This document shows positions 1 through 8,395 of a DNA stretch of 64,000 nucleotides, one piece after another. The DNA comes from Algoriphagus aquimarinus (GTDB lineage: Bacteria; Bacteroidota; Bacteroidia; Cytophagales; Cyclobacteriaceae), in the NCBI RefSeq assembly GCF_007997215.1, contig NZ_VORW01000007.1:1-64000 (forward strand). The letters are read 5' to 3'. Numbering within the stretch: the first letter of the stretch is position 1; the number at the start of each line of letters is the position of its first letter. The notes beneath the pieces are model-generated. The model ran no database searches. It worked only from the letters and a program-made list of their open reading frames with translations, and was not told the DNA's origin. The position numbers and the translations under genes are program-made.

Positions 1-624
1 CATTAAAAAGCTATACCAAGACAACCCATTCCAAGCATTGGTTAAAAAAGCATCCTAATTTACTCAGGGATCTGGTACCTTCAAGAATGGAGGAAGTCTT
101 CGTCAGTGACATCACCTATGTTAGAAGTAGGGAACGTACTCACTACTTGAGCTTAGTCACTGACGCATTTAGCAGAAAAATAATGGGCTATCACCTTAGT
201 GATGACATGAGCGCAGGAAATGTGGTTAAAGCACTTCAGATGGCTATAAAAAACAGAAAAACAACTTGGCCACTTATCCATCACTCTGACCGAGGACTAC
301 AGTATTGTTCTGCACTTTATCAAGAAAAATTAACCTCCGGCCAAATAAAACCATCTATGACAGATGGCTATGATTGTTATCAAAATGCATTGGCAGAACG
401 AATTAATGGTATTTTAAAACAAGAATTCTTACTAGAAATCTGTAACACCGGCAAAGAATTAGAAAAATTAATTAAAGAATCCATAAACATTTTCAACCAG
501 GAAAGACCTCACCTAAGTCTCAATATGAAAACCCCAAATGAAATCCATCAAAAAACCGAGGAAGAAAATCTCCCTCGGCTAATTTTACTAACTTAAATCT
601 GTCAATCTATTTCAGGACGGGTCA
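1..624 (+). mobile_element. Right-hand part of an IS3-family insertion sequence
   Basis: The window opens inside an insertion sequence. Its transposase reading frame is already open at base 3 and stops at 596; 28 bases later the element ends. Read inward from base 624 on the minus strand, the terminus begins TGACCCGTCCTGAAATAG, which resembles the ends of IS3-family elements in Bacteroidota (recalled from the family, not searched). The left end lies outside the window, so length and target duplication cannot be judged. The terminal TGA is also the ftsH stop codon. Confidence 0.8.
3..596 (+). CDS. IS3-family transposase OrfB, C-terminal part (5' end outside window)
   Basis: This is the integrase-core (rve) transposase that cuts and joins the ends of the element. 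The frame is open from base 3; the first ATG, at 87, is internal and not the true start. Counting from that ATG, the catalytic triad is complete: Asp8 in VSDITYV, Asp68 in HHSDRGLQY and Glu104 in NALAERINGIL. The Asp68-Glu104 spacing of 35 residues is the D-D(35)E pattern of IS3. The C-terminal motif around FNQERPHLSLNMKTP is also typical. No internal stop or frameshift is visible in the part seen, so the enzyme may be active if the missing 5' part (OrfA and the frameshift site) is intact. Confidence 0.92.
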   Translation, partial: LKSYTKTTHSKHWLKKHPNLLRDLVPSRMEEVFVSDITYVRSRERTHYLSLVTDAFSRKIMGYHLSDDMSAGNVVKALQMAIKNRKTTWPLIHHSDRGLQYCSALYQEKLTSGQIKPSMTDGYDCYQNALAERINGILKQEFLLEICNTGKELEKLIKESINIFNQERPHLSLNMKTPNEIHQKTEEENLPRLILLT

Positions 625-2691
625 AATTCGATTATCAGAATTCGGCTCCGGGATGGGATCAACCAATGGATCTGATGACTCAGGATTTTCATCGTCACCT
701 TCTGAGGAAATCAAGTCAGGCACTTTTGGCTCATCCTTTTTATTGGTGAAAGCTTGATAAGTAGTTTCCTTTTCAAATGGTCTTTTACCAATCAATCGCT
801 CCAGATCAGCTTGGAAAAGAATCTCTTTTTCCAATAGCTCTTTAGCCAAGATCTCTAATTCTTTGATGCGGTGCGTCAGCAATTCTTTGGTTCTATCATA
901 AGCCGACTGAATCAATTTTCTAACTTCCTGATCGATCACCTCCGCTGTAGTTTCCGAGTAAGGCTTGGTCATCTTGTAACCATCAGCTTTAGAATCGTAG
1001 AATGAAACGTTTCCTATTTTGTCGTTCATGCCATAGACAGATACGATAGAGTAGGCAAGTTTTGTAACTCGTTCCAAATCGCTCAAAGCGCCTGTAGAGA
1101 TTTTCTTGAAGATGATTTCTTCAGCAGCACGACCACCGAGAGTCATACACATCTCATCCATCAACTGCTCTGTCTGGTACAAGAACTGTTCTTTTGGAAG
1201 GTATTGAGCATAGCCCAACGCAGCTGCTCCACGAGGAACGATACTTACTTTGACCAATGGATCAGCATGCTCCAAGAACCAGCCCGCTACCGCGTGACCT
1301 GCCTCGTGGAAAGCAACAATTTTCTTCTCCTCAGGAGAAATGATCTTGTTTTTCTTTTCCAAGCCACCGATTACTCTATCGACGGCGTCTTGGAAATCCT
1401 GCATATCTACTGCATTCTTATTTCTTCTAGCAGCTATTAAAGCAGCTTCATTACATACGTTTGCGATTTCAGCACCTGCGAAACCTGGAGTCTGAGCAGC
1501 ACATTTTTTAGGATCCACATCGTCAGCCGTTTTGATAGGCTTCAAGTGAACTTTGAAAATAGCCTCACGTCCATTGATATCTGGTTTGTCAATTGATATC
1601 TGTCTGTCAAAACGTCCCGGTCTTAGTAATGCACTGTCAAGCACATCAGGTCTGTTGGTTGCAGCGACTACAATTACACCTGTATCAGTACCGAATCCAT
1701 CCATTTCCACTAGCAGAGAGTTAAGCGTGTTCTCTCTCTCGTCGTTGGAACCTGGCATCTGACCTTTACCTCTAGATCTACCTATGGCATCTATCTCATC
1801 GATAAAGATGATACAAGGTGCTTTCTCTTTGGCTTGCTTAAACAAGTCACGAACTCTAGCAGCACCTACACCTACGAACATCTCTACGAAATCAGAACCT
1901 GAAAGTGTAAAGAATGGCACACCTGCTTCACCTGCTACAGCTTTTGCAAGTAAGGTTTTACCTGTACCTGGAGGGCCTACTAGCAAAGCACCTTTAGGTA
2001 TTTTACCACCTAGTTTGGTGAATTTCCCTGGGTTTTTCAGAAATTCTACGATTTCCTGAACTTCCTCTTTTGCTTCATCAAGTCCGGCCACATTGTCAAA
2101 AGTAATTTTGACTTTGTTTTCAGCATCGAACAATTGAGCTTTAGATTTACCTACGTTGAATATCTGTCCGCCTGGTCCAGAAGGCCCAGCCATTCTTCTC
2201 ATCATAAACCAGAAAAGAACAAATAATAAAATCAAGAAGCCAAAGCTGCTGAAGTAGCTACCCCAGTTTTCTTCGGTAGCAACCGACAATTCTATCCTAT
2301 TCTCTTCAGGTACTTGTTCTTTTAAGGCATCGAAATCGTTCGCAAATTTCTCAATAGAAGCGACCTGGAATGAATAGTGAGGTCCTGCTGGATTGAAAAA
2401 AGAAGAATTGGATTCCAATTCAGTCTTGTATTTATCGGTAGATAAAGCGGAAGACTTAAGTGTAATGTCCACTCGTTCCATGTTTTTGACCATGGTCACT
2501 TTAGAGACATCTCCGACCAAATACATATCCTCAAATCTTTTTTGAGTGATATCTACCACCGAGTTCCTGTTTTGGATATAGGTAAGTCCAAGTAGGACAG
2601 CTACAGCAGCAATAATCAGATAAAGCTGAAAATTGGGCTTTTGAGGTGTCTTTGGGGTGAATTTTTTAGTTTTATTTTTTGTGTCGCTCAT
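622..2691 (-). CDS. ftsH: ATP-dependent zinc metalloprotease FtsH
   Basis: FtsH is the inner-membrane AAA+ protease that removes misassembled membrane proteins and some regulators. The 689 residues show a basic N-terminus, membrane helix 1 at about 22-40, a periplasmic segment, helix 2 at about 148-166, Walker A GPPGTGKT at 239-246, Walker B IIFIDE at 294-299, arginine fingers near 357 and 360, the zinc site HEAGH at 462-466 and a third ligand Asp538. It is therefore complete and probably active. The acidic C-terminal tail ends ...SDNRI, and its TGA stop is contributed by the inserted IS3 element, so the native tail may have been slightly changed. The gene lies 65 bases downstream of rsfS and is probably co-transcribed with it. 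Confidence 0.97.
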   Translation of the reverse strand: MSDTKNKTKKFTPKTPQKPNFQLYLIIAAVAVLLGLTYIQNRNSVVDITQKRFEDMYLVGDVSKVTMVKNMERVDITLKSSALSTDKYKTELESNSSFFNPAGPHYSFQVASIEKFANDFDALKEQVPEENRIELSVATEENWGSYFSSFGFLILLFVLFWFMMRRMAGPSGPGGQIFNVGKSKAQLFDAENKVKITFDNVAGLDEAKEEVQEIVEFLKNPGKFTKLGGKIPKGALLVGPPGTGKTLLAKAVAGEAGVPFFTLSGSDFVEMFVGVGAARVRDLFKQAKEKAPCIIFIDEIDAIGRSRGKGQMPGSNDERENTLNSLLVEMDGFGTDTGVIVVAATNRPDVLDSALLRPGRFDRQISIDKPDINGREAIFKVHLKPIKTADDVDPKKCAAQTPGFAGAEIANVCNEAALIAARRNKNAVDMQDFQDAVDRVIGGLEKKNKIISPEEKKIVAFHEAGHAVAGWFLEHADPLVKVSIVPRGAAALGYAQYLPKEQFLYQTEQLMDEMCMTLGGRAAEEIIFKKISTGALSDLERVTKLAYSIVSVYGMNDKIGNVSFYDSKADGYKMTKPYSETTAEVIDQEVRKLIQSAYDRTKELLTHRIKELEILAKELLEKEILFQADLERLIGKRPFEKETTYQAFTNKKDEPKVPDLISSEGDDENPESSDPLVDPIPEPNSDNRI

Positions 2692-2756
2692 TTCTTGTTA
2701 GGGTAATTCTATAAACTTAAGGTAAAACGGAAGAGGGAGATGAAAGTTTGCAGGGA

Positions 2757-3113
2757 TTAACCTACTTGGGTAATTTTAGCATCGCCCCAAAGCTCTTCCA
2801 ATCCATAAAATGCTCTCTTGTCTTTAAGGAAAATATGTGCTACAACGTTCACATAATCAACCAAAATCCATTGTCGACTACTTTTTCCTTCACTTTTCCA
2901 GGGGTTTCCTTGCCCGATTTTTATCACTTCTTCTTCAATAGAATCCGCGATAGCATCGAGTTGAGTGTCAGAATTGCCTGAGCAAATAACAAAAAAATCT
3001 GTTACTGTATTTTTCACATCTCTAAGATCCATTAATATAATGTCAGAAGCTTTTTTCTCCTCCATTCCTTTGATGATTACTTTGCTCAGCTCTTCTGCTG
3101 TCATATTATTCAT
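2757..3113 (-). CDS. rsfS: Ribosome silencing factor RsfS
   Basis: RsfS binds ribosomal protein L14 and blocks joining of the 30S and 50S subunits when nutrients are short. The 118-residue protein has the usual family length and motifs: DIILMDLRDV near residue 25, the TDFFVICSGNSDTQ block near 38-51, WILVDYVNVVAHIF near 82-95, and the C-terminal YGLEELWGDA. An ATG three codons downstream is an alternative start. The gene is divergent from birA with 55 bases between, and a good promoter lies 15 bases before the start codon. It leads a probable rsfS-ftsH unit. Confidence 0.95.
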   Translation of the reverse strand: MNNMTAEELSKVIIKGMEEKKASDIILMDLRDVKNTVTDFFVICSGNSDTQLDAIADSIEEEVIKIGQGNPWKSEGKSSRQWILVDYVNVVAHIFLKDKRAFYGLEELWGDAKITQVG

Positions 3114-3128
3114 TTAATTTTACAATGT

Positions 3129-3158
3129 CGAAGATAAAAAACATACTTATTCGACCAA
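3129..3158 (-). promoter_or_regulatory. Promoter of rsfS-ftsH
   Basis: On the minus strand TTG (3158-3156) is followed after 19 bases by TATCTTCG (3136-3129). This matches the Bacteroidetes sigma-70 pattern TTG-N19-TAnnTTTG except for C in place of the third T. The element ends 15 bases before the rsfS start, so the leader would be short. Confidence 0.5.
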
Positions 3159-3168
3159 CTCAAAATTT

Positions 3169-3927
3169 ATGTATAAAATTCTTGCCAATACGATTTTTTT
3201 AGGGAAAGATGTTCATTTCCTGCCAGAGTGTCACTCGACTAATGACATCGCATTGAATTTGGTCAGGCAAAGGCAGGCTGACGAAGGTAGTGTAGTAATC
3301 TGTGATCATCAGACGAAGGGAAAAGGTCAACGAGGCAATTTATGGCAATCTCATAAAGGAAAAAACCTAACCTTCTCTCTGGTGTTGCGACCGGATTTCA
3401 TGGATCTTTCTGAGCAGTTTTATTTAAATATGGCAGTTTCAAATAGTATCAGGAGATTGTTACAAGACTATGTCCCGCATTTAGAAGTGAAATGGCCAAA
3501 TGATTTACTAGTCCCCGGGTTTGGCAAGGTTGGAGGGATCTTAATTGAGAATACTTTTTCTGGAAAAGAATGGGAATATGCCATTGTGGGTATAGGGTTG
3601 AATATAAACCAACTTGAATTTGAATCGCCTAATGCTACCTCGATTAGTTCAATTACTGGAAGTCTATTCGAGCTGGAAGAGTTGTTTCGACTATTGATCA
3701 CCCAGCTGGAGCAAGGCTATATTCAGTTGAAAAAGGGGAAGTGGAAGGAAATCAAGTCAGAGTACCTGATGCATTTGTATAGAATGGATTCATGGGCAAA
3801 TTATTCAGCTGAGGGCAAACAATTCTCAGGAAAAATAGTTGGAATTAAGGCAGACGGGAAACTTCAGGTAGAATTGAAAGATGGGGAAATAGCCATTTTT
3901 GGATTGAAGGAGATCTCTTTTCTATAG
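3169..3927 (+). CDS. birA: Biotin--[acetyl-CoA-carboxylase] ligase (BirA without repressor domain)
   Basis: This cytoplasmic enzyme activates biotin with ATP and attaches it to the carboxyl carrier protein of biotin-dependent carboxylases. The 252 residues cover only the catalytic and C-terminal domains; the N-terminal helix-turn-helix of bifunctional BirA is absent, so it should not act as the biotin operon repressor. Visible signatures are the adenylate loop GKGQRGNLW at 51-59, KWPNDL at 108-113 and KVGGILIE starting at Lys120. A C-terminal SH3-like segment follows (YSAEGKQFSGKIVGI). It is transcribed away from rsfS and is followed by ahcY 81 bases later. Confidence 0.93.
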   Translation: MYKILANTIFLGKDVHFLPECHSTNDIALNLVRQRQADEGSVVICDHQTKGKGQRGNLWQSHKGKNLTFSLVLRPDFMDLSEQFYLNMAVSNSIRRLLQDYVPHLEVKWPNDLLVPGFGKVGGILIENTFSGKEWEYAIVGIGLNINQLEFESPNATSISSITGSLFELEELFRLLITQLEQGYIQLKKGKWKEIKSEYLMHLYRMDSWANYSAEGKQFSGKIVGIKADGKLQVELKDGEIAIFGLKEISFL

Positions 3928-3961
3928 TGGGCATGCATTTTAGATTCCAAATTTTATGCGG

Positions 3962-3969
3962 TACCTTTG
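3962..3969 (+). promoter_or_regulatory. Promoter -7 element of ahcY
   Basis: TACCTTTG is an exact match to the Bacteroidetes -7 consensus TAnnTTTG, 39 bases before the ahcY ATG. At the expected -33 distance there is only TTTT (3938-3941), a partial match. The leader is too short to hold a SAM or SAH riboswitch. Confidence 0.45.
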
Positions 3970-4008
3970 CAGAGGTTTTAGTGAAAAAATACGTTAACTA
4001 TCAATATT

Positions 4009-5328
4009 ATGTCAGAAACTACATCTGAAAAGTACGTTCAATACAAGGTAAAAGACATTTCCTTGGCAGAGTGGGGAAGAAAAGAAATTAAATTGGCGGA
4101 AGCTGAAATGCCGGGTTTGATGTCTCTTCGTGAGGAATATGGAGATGCTCAGCCTTTGAAAGGAGCTAGAATCGCTGGTTGTCTTCACATGACAATCCAA
4201 ACTGCAGTTTTGATTGAGACTTTGGTAGCTCTTGGAGCAGAAGTTACTTGGTCATCTTGTAATATTTTTTCTACGCAGGATCACGCTGCTGCAGCTATTG
4301 CCGCTGCAGGTATTTCTGTGTATGCATGGAAAGGATTGAATGAGAAGGATTTTGACTGGTGTATTGAGCAGACATTGTTCTTCGGAGAGGATCGTCAGCC
4401 ACTCAACATGATCTTGGATGATGGTGGAGATTTGACAAATATGGTTTTGGATAATTATCCAGAGCTTATTGGAGCTATCAAAGGTCTTTCTGAAGAGACA
4501 ACTACTGGTGTTCATAGACTTTATGAGAGAATGAAGAATGGTACACTTCCTATGCCTGCTATTAATGTAAATGACTCTGTAACTAAGTCAAAATTTGATA
4601 ACAAGTATGGTTGCAAAGAGTCATTGGTAGATGCGATCAGAAGAGCAACTGACGTGATGATGGCTGGAAAAGTAGCTGTTGTTGGTGGTTATGGTGATGT
4701 AGGAAAAGGTTCTGCAGCCTCGTTGAGTGGTGCTGGAGCAAGAGTAATCGTTACTGAAATCGATCCAATCTGTGCGCTTCAGGCTGCAATGGATGGATAT
4801 GCTGTCAAGAAAATGGTAGATGCTGTAAAAGAAGCTGATATCGTAGTTACAGCAACTGGAAACAAAAACATTATCACTGAAGAGCATTTCAGATTGATGA
4901 GAGATAAGACTATCGTTTGTAATATCGGTCACTTCGATAATGAAATCGATATGGCTTGGTTGAATGGCACTTATGGTAACACCAAAATAGAGATCAAACC
5001 TCAGGTGGATCTATATAATGTAGATGGTAATGAAATCATTGTATTGGCAGAAGGCCGACTAGTAAACTTAGGTTGCGGAACTGGTCATCCATCATTCGTA
5101 ATGTCCAACTCATTTACGAACCAAACTTTGGCTCAATTGGAGCTTTGGAATAATACAGATCAGTATAAGCCAGGTGTGTATGTTCTACCTAAGCATTTGG
5201 ATGAAAAAGTAGCTGCTTTGCACCTTTCTAAATTAGGAGTTGTGCTTGAAGAGCTTTCTCAGGAACAAGCTGAATATATCGGAGTAACTGTAGAAGGGCC
5301 ATTCAAGCCTGACTATTACAGATATTAA
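4009..5328 (+). CDS. ahcY: Adenosylhomocysteinase
   Basis: The enzyme reversibly splits S-adenosylhomocysteine into adenosine and homocysteine, keeping methyltransferases free of product inhibition. The 439 residues match the family length. The NAD-binding loop GGYGDVGKG is at residues 226-234; the substrate region [13 protein letters not shown] and the C-terminal [10 protein letters not shown], whose Lys and Tyr reach into the neighbouring NAD site, are present. It is a single-gene unit with its own -7 element and a strong terminator 23 bases after the stop. The codon use looks biased and regular, as expected for a highly expressed gene. Confidence 0.98.
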   Translation: MSETTSEKYVQYKVKDISLAEWGRKEIKLAEAEMPGLMSLREEYGDAQPLKGARIAGCLHMTIQTAVLIETLVALGAEVTWSSCNIFSTQDHAAAAIAAAGISVYAWKGLNEKDFDWCIEQTLFFGEDRQPLNMILDDGGDLTNMVLDNYPELIGAIKGLSEETTTGVHRLYERMKNGTLPMPAINVNDSVTKSKFDNKYGCKESLVDAIRRATDVMMAGKVAVVGGYGDVGKGSAASLSGAGARVIVTEIDPICALQAAMDGYAVKKMVDAVKEADIVVTATGNKNIITEEHFRLMRDKTIVCNIGHFDNEIDMAWLNGTYGNTKIEIKPQVDLYNVDGNEIIVLAEGRLVNLGCGTGHPSFVMSNSFTNQTLAQLELWNNTDQYKPGVYVLPKHLDEKVAALHLSKLGVVLEELSQEQAEYIGVTVEGPFKPDYYRY

Positions 5329-5350
5329 TAGACTGAAAAGTCAAAATGAA

Positions 5351-5376
5351 GCCCCGATGCAGATCGGGGCTTTTTT
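5351..5376 (+). terminator. Rho-independent terminator of ahcY
   Basis: GCCCCGAT and ATCGGGGC form a perfect 8-base-pair stem around the loop GCAG and are followed by six T. It lies between ahcY and the convergent lipoprotein gene. Confidence 0.9.
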
Positions 5377-5380
5377 GTTT

Positions 5381-6196
5381 TTATTCGTTTGGATTAAGCA
5401 AGAGTTTTCTACCATCTGGAAGAATAACGAAAACACTGGTTGCGCAAGTTGCTGTAGATTCGTAGCTCACTGAATAGGTGACTTTAGAATTATTGTCTCT
5501 TCCTACTTGCCAAGTTTCTTGTCCTGCAGAAGGTTGCACGAGGTTTTGTCTAAAGCAGCTCAATTTTTGAACCTTAGGAGTAGTGATGTTAATGCCAAGT
5601 ACTCTTCCTACTGGATTTATTCCTTCTATTTCACCTGAAGATTCGATTGTGGTGAGACTACCATTTTGGTAAGTAAGAACATAGATCATATCACCAGAAA
5701 CCTGAGTTGTTAACGTATTATCTTCGGAGTGAATAATTAGCTCATTGAATGATCCTAAAGCATTGGTGGGGTTAAATTGGGAGAAAAACCGTGAACCCTC
5801 TAAGTAATAAGGCCCAGATTTATAATTGTTGAATTTCATAATGACATTGCTATCAGGAGAATTTGATAAAGTGTCATATTGCAGATGGATTTCTCCAGTT
5901 CTCACGTATTTCTTTGAAGGTTCACAAGCGGTACTAGATAGGAAATTAAGAGTGACCTGCTTTAAACTTTTATTTACAATCACTTTAGGGCAACCAGGCA
6001 GTGCAAGTGAATCCAAGTTTTGATAATTGTTCCATCCAAAAAGAGCAAAAACAGCACTCTCACTAAGTGCACTGGAGGTGGCGAATAATTGCTCAGCTTC
6101 TATTGCAAGATCAGTTTGGATGACTTTTGATTCATCTTCTTCACAGCTCATCATGAGTGGCAATAGGACAATAAGTCCGAAAAGTATTTTTTTCAT
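5381..6196 (-). CDS. Putative lipoprotein of unknown function
   Basis: The 271-residue product begins MKKILFGLIVLLPLMMSCEED, a lipoprotein signal with Cys18 as the lipidated residue; the acidic EEDES after the cysteine resembles surface-export signals of Bacteroidota lipoproteins (inference). The rest is rich in Ser, Thr, Asn and predicted beta strand, with several cysteines (for example CPK, CEPSKKY and SCFRQN) that might form disulphides. No family is recognised. It is convergent with ahcY, with the terminator between, and is divergent from the reductase gene. Confidence 0.75.
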   Translation of the reverse strand: MKKILFGLIVLLPLMMSCEEDESKVIQTDLAIEAEQLFATSSALSESAVFALFGWNNYQNLDSLALPGCPKVIVNKSLKQVTLNFLSSTACEPSKKYVRTGEIHLQYDTLSNSPDSNVIMKFNNYKSGPYYLEGSRFFSQFNPTNALGSFNELIIHSEDNTLTTQVSGDMIYVLTYQNGSLTTIESSGEIEGINPVGRVLGINITTPKVQKLSCFRQNLVQPSAGQETWQVGRDNNSKVTYSVSYESTATCATSVFVILPDGRKLLLNPNE

Positions 6197-6262
6197 TAGG
6201 TGAATTTTGAAAATATCAGAGTTGGTTTAATTTTCCTTCTTCAATTACCAAGCCGAAATAAC

Positions 6263-6270
6263 TATCTTCG
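6263..6270 (+). promoter_or_regulatory. Possible -7 element of the dienoyl-CoA reductase gene
   Basis: TATCTTCG is identical to the -7 element of rsfS and lies 24 bases before the ATG at 6295. No TTG is present at the usual -33 position, so the support is partial. Confidence 0.3.
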
Positions 6271-6294
6271 AAATCGACGATAAACCACAAATTT

Positions 6295-7164
6295 ATGATT
6301 TTAGCAGAAGGTATGCTCAAAGCAGGGGCACTGAAAGGGAAAAACATCGTAATCACTGGAGGTGGAACAGGGCTTGGGAAATCGATGGGAGAGTATTTTT
6401 TGGAATTGGGAGCCAATTTGGTGATCACTTCGAGAAAACTGGATGTACTCCAGGAAACTGCCAAAGAAATGATGGCCGCGAAGGGCGGAAAAGTAATCCC
6501 GCTTGCCTGCGACGTGCGTGAGATAGACCAAGTAGAAACTATGTGGAAAGATGCCATAGAGCAGTTGGGGCAAATCCACGTGGTCCTCAACAATGCTGCA
6601 GGGAATTTTATTAGCCCAACCGAGCGACTATCGACGAATGCTTTTAATACCGTTTTAGACATTGTGTTGAAGGGCACTTCACAAGTGACGCTCACAGCGG
6701 GTAAATACTGGATAGCAAATAAACAGCCCGGCACTTTTCTCAATATTGTGACTACTTATGCTTGGACTGGCTCTGGATATGTGGTTCCTTCTGCTGCTGC
6801 AAAAGCCGGTGTATTGGCAATGACGCGTTCATTGGCAGTAGAATGGGCTAAATATGGGATTCGTTCTAATGCGATTGCACCAGGACCATTTCCTACGGAG
6901 GGTGCTTGGAGCCGATTATTACCAGGAGATTTGGTGAAGAAATTTGATCCTGCTAAGAAAGTCCCTGTGGGCAGAGTGGGAGAGCATCAGGAACTTGCAA
7001 ACCTGGCAGCTTACCTTGTTTCAGATTACTCTTCCTATGTCAATGGAGAAGTGATGACTATTGATGGAGGAGAATGGCTGAAAGGAGCAGGTGAATTCAA
7101 TAATCTGGATCAGATACCAGACGAAATGTGGGACATGATGGAAGCTTCAAGAGGAAAAAAGTAA
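6295..7164 (+). CDS. SDR-family 2,4-dienoyl-CoA reductase-like protein (DECR1 type)
   Basis: The 289-residue short-chain dehydrogenase most resembles mitochondrial 2,4-dienoyl-CoA reductase, which uses NADPH to reduce dienoyl-CoA during oxidation of unsaturated fatty acids. It has the cofactor loop TGGGTGLG at 21-28, NNAAGNFISPTERLS from 99, and Tyr155, Ser166 and Lys170 with the same spacing as the human DECR1 catalytic residues (Tyr-11-Ser-4-Lys). The end SDYSSYVNGEVMTIDGG also matches. A second ATG at 6313 (MLKAGALKGK) is an equally plausible start. An enoyl-CoA hydratase of the same pathway is at 53095-53880, but not linked. Reductase function is inferred from motifs. Confidence 0.85.
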   Translation: MILAEGMLKAGALKGKNIVITGGGTGLGKSMGEYFLELGANLVITSRKLDVLQETAKEMMAAKGGKVIPLACDVREIDQVETMWKDAIEQLGQIHVVLNNAAGNFISPTERLSTNAFNTVLDIVLKGTSQVTLTAGKYWIANKQPGTFLNIVTTYAWTGSGYVVPSAAAKAGVLAMTRSLAVEWAKYGIRSNAIAPGPFPTEGAWSRLLPGDLVKKFDPAKKVPVGRVGEHQELANLAAYLVSDYSSYVNGEVMTIDGGEWLKGAGEFNNLDQIPDEMWDMMEASRGKK

Positions 7165-7166
7165 TG

Positions 7167-7188
7167 AGCCCCAAAGTAATTTGGGGCT
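7167..7188 (+). terminator. Strong hairpin after the reductase gene
   Basis: AGCCCCAAA and TTTGGGGCT form a perfect 9-base-pair stem with loop GTAA, starting two bases after the stop codon. No T run follows, so it is either a weak terminator or a 3'-end stabilising structure. Confidence 0.55.
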
Positions 7189-7264
7189 ATCTAAAAGCTA
7201 AGTGGAAAATCAGAAACTTGTGAATCAACGCAAGGGATTTTCAATAAATCCTACCTAAGGAAGC

Positions 7265-8311
7265 TTATTCTGAGATTACATCCTCCATAGACTTGTTCTT
7301 GGATACAGATTCTTTGATACTTTTCTTTAAAGATTGATCAAGAAGTTTAGTCTCCCTTTTGATCAGTTGAACAAGCCTTTTAGATTCATTGTTTTGAGGT
7401 TCACTATCCAGTATTTCGAGAATTCCCAAGATATTTGCCACTCGTGCCCGTAGTGTGTGGGACTGCTCAAACGCAAGTTCTTTGAGGAAATAATGATGCT
7501 CTTTGAGCCAGATCTCCTGTTTTTTTCTATCAGAAATATCTACAATACAGCCTAATATTTTGGTAGGACGTCCAGTGTTTGACCATTCAATAGTTTTACC
7601 AAACCCTAAAGCCCAAATAGTTTGATTAGTTTTTTGATTGATTCGGAATTCCTTTTTGAAAGGGATATTTCCAGTAGTTTTAAAATGACTTCCAAGGTCA
7701 CGAAGCAAATTTGGAAAGTCCTCTGGATGGATATGCTTTTGCCAAGAAATTGGAGTTGTTCCAGCTAATTCATCTTGTGTATACCCAAGCATATGTCCTA
7801 ATCCCTGGCTGATTTTGTCTCCTTTATTTGTTAAATCAAATTCCCAAAACCCAAGGAGTTTATCTTCTAGTATGCTGTCTATAATTTGCTTGCCTTCATT
7901 AGTTGTACTATCAAAAAAATCACCTAGCCCTAAATTATAAGGCATTGGTTGCGTGTAAGGATGTCCTATGCCTAAACAGGTGCCGAAATCGTCGGTTACA
8001 AAAAAGAACTCCCATTTTGTGTCTACTATTTCTCCTTGCGGATGAACGATTTTTTGAAGATCTACAGTGAAAGATTTGTGAGAATTTCTCCATGCTTTAA
8101 TCCGCTGACTTTCATATTTCCCCCAATTAGAAGCTACAAAGCAATCCGAAAAATAAATCGGTTTCTCTTTATTATCGAAAAAAGTAGGGACTGGGCCAAT
8201 ACCTGAGTCAGAACTAATGACCTTACCACTTTTGTCTAAGGTGACTTGTAAAAAATAATCGGATACTACCGCTAGGTGACTTAGGGCCTGAATAGGATCG
8301 TAGTTGTTCAT
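7265..8311 (-). CDS. PAS-domain protein with a HisKA-like segment but no ATPase domain
   Basis: The 348 residues hold two PAS-type sensor regions, about 10-120 (divergent) and 145-265. The second ends in the PAC-type ILGCIVDISDRKKQE. A helix-rich segment follows with SHTLRARVANILGILEIL, matching the histidine-kinase H-box with His285 as the phospho-acceptor. The protein then ends about 60 residues later with no HATPase (N, G1, G2 boxes). Such PAS-HisKA stubs may be phosphorylated in trans or act only as dimerising sensors (inference). No signal peptide or membrane helix is visible, so it should be cytosolic. The gene stands alone and no response regulator is adjacent. Confidence 0.8.
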   Translation of the reverse strand: MNNYDPIQALSHLAVVSDYFLQVTLDKSGKVISSDSGIGPVPTFFDNKEKPIYFSDCFVASNWGKYESQRIKAWRNSHKSFTVDLQKIVHPQGEIVDTKWEFFFVTDDFGTCLGIGHPYTQPMPYNLGLGDFFDSTTNEGKQIIDSILEDKLLGFWEFDLTNKGDKISQGLGHMLGYTQDELAGTTPISWQKHIHPEDFPNLLRDLGSHFKTTGNIPFKKEFRINQKTNQTIWALGFGKTIEWSNTGRPTKILGCIVDISDRKKQEIWLKEHHYFLKELAFEQSHTLRARVANILGILEILDSEPQNNESKRLVQLIKRETKLLDQSLKKSIKESVSKNKSMEDVISE

Positions 8312-8382
8312 AAAGCAAATTTAAAGAATCATACGGTTATATGCTTTAAAAAACATAAAAAATAGCATGAAATACAAAAAAT

Positions 8383-8390
8383 TAGATTTG
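8383..8390 (+). promoter_or_regulatory. -7 element facing the non-coding stretch 8391-8636
   Basis: TAGATTTG matches TAnnTTTG exactly. Transcription would start near 8396 and run into a stretch without a reading frame that ends at a strong terminator. No TTG is found at the -33 position. Confidence 0.35.
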
Positions 8391-8395
8391 TAAGT

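Noticed and set aside
622-2691. Plus-strand open frames within ftsH
   Set aside because: They are shadows of the coding strand with no family similarity, start signal or conserved motif.
3928-4008. Possible SAM or SAH riboswitch before ahcY
   Set aside because: The gap is 81 bases and the leader after the -7 element is about 30 bases; no aptamer-like stem was found.
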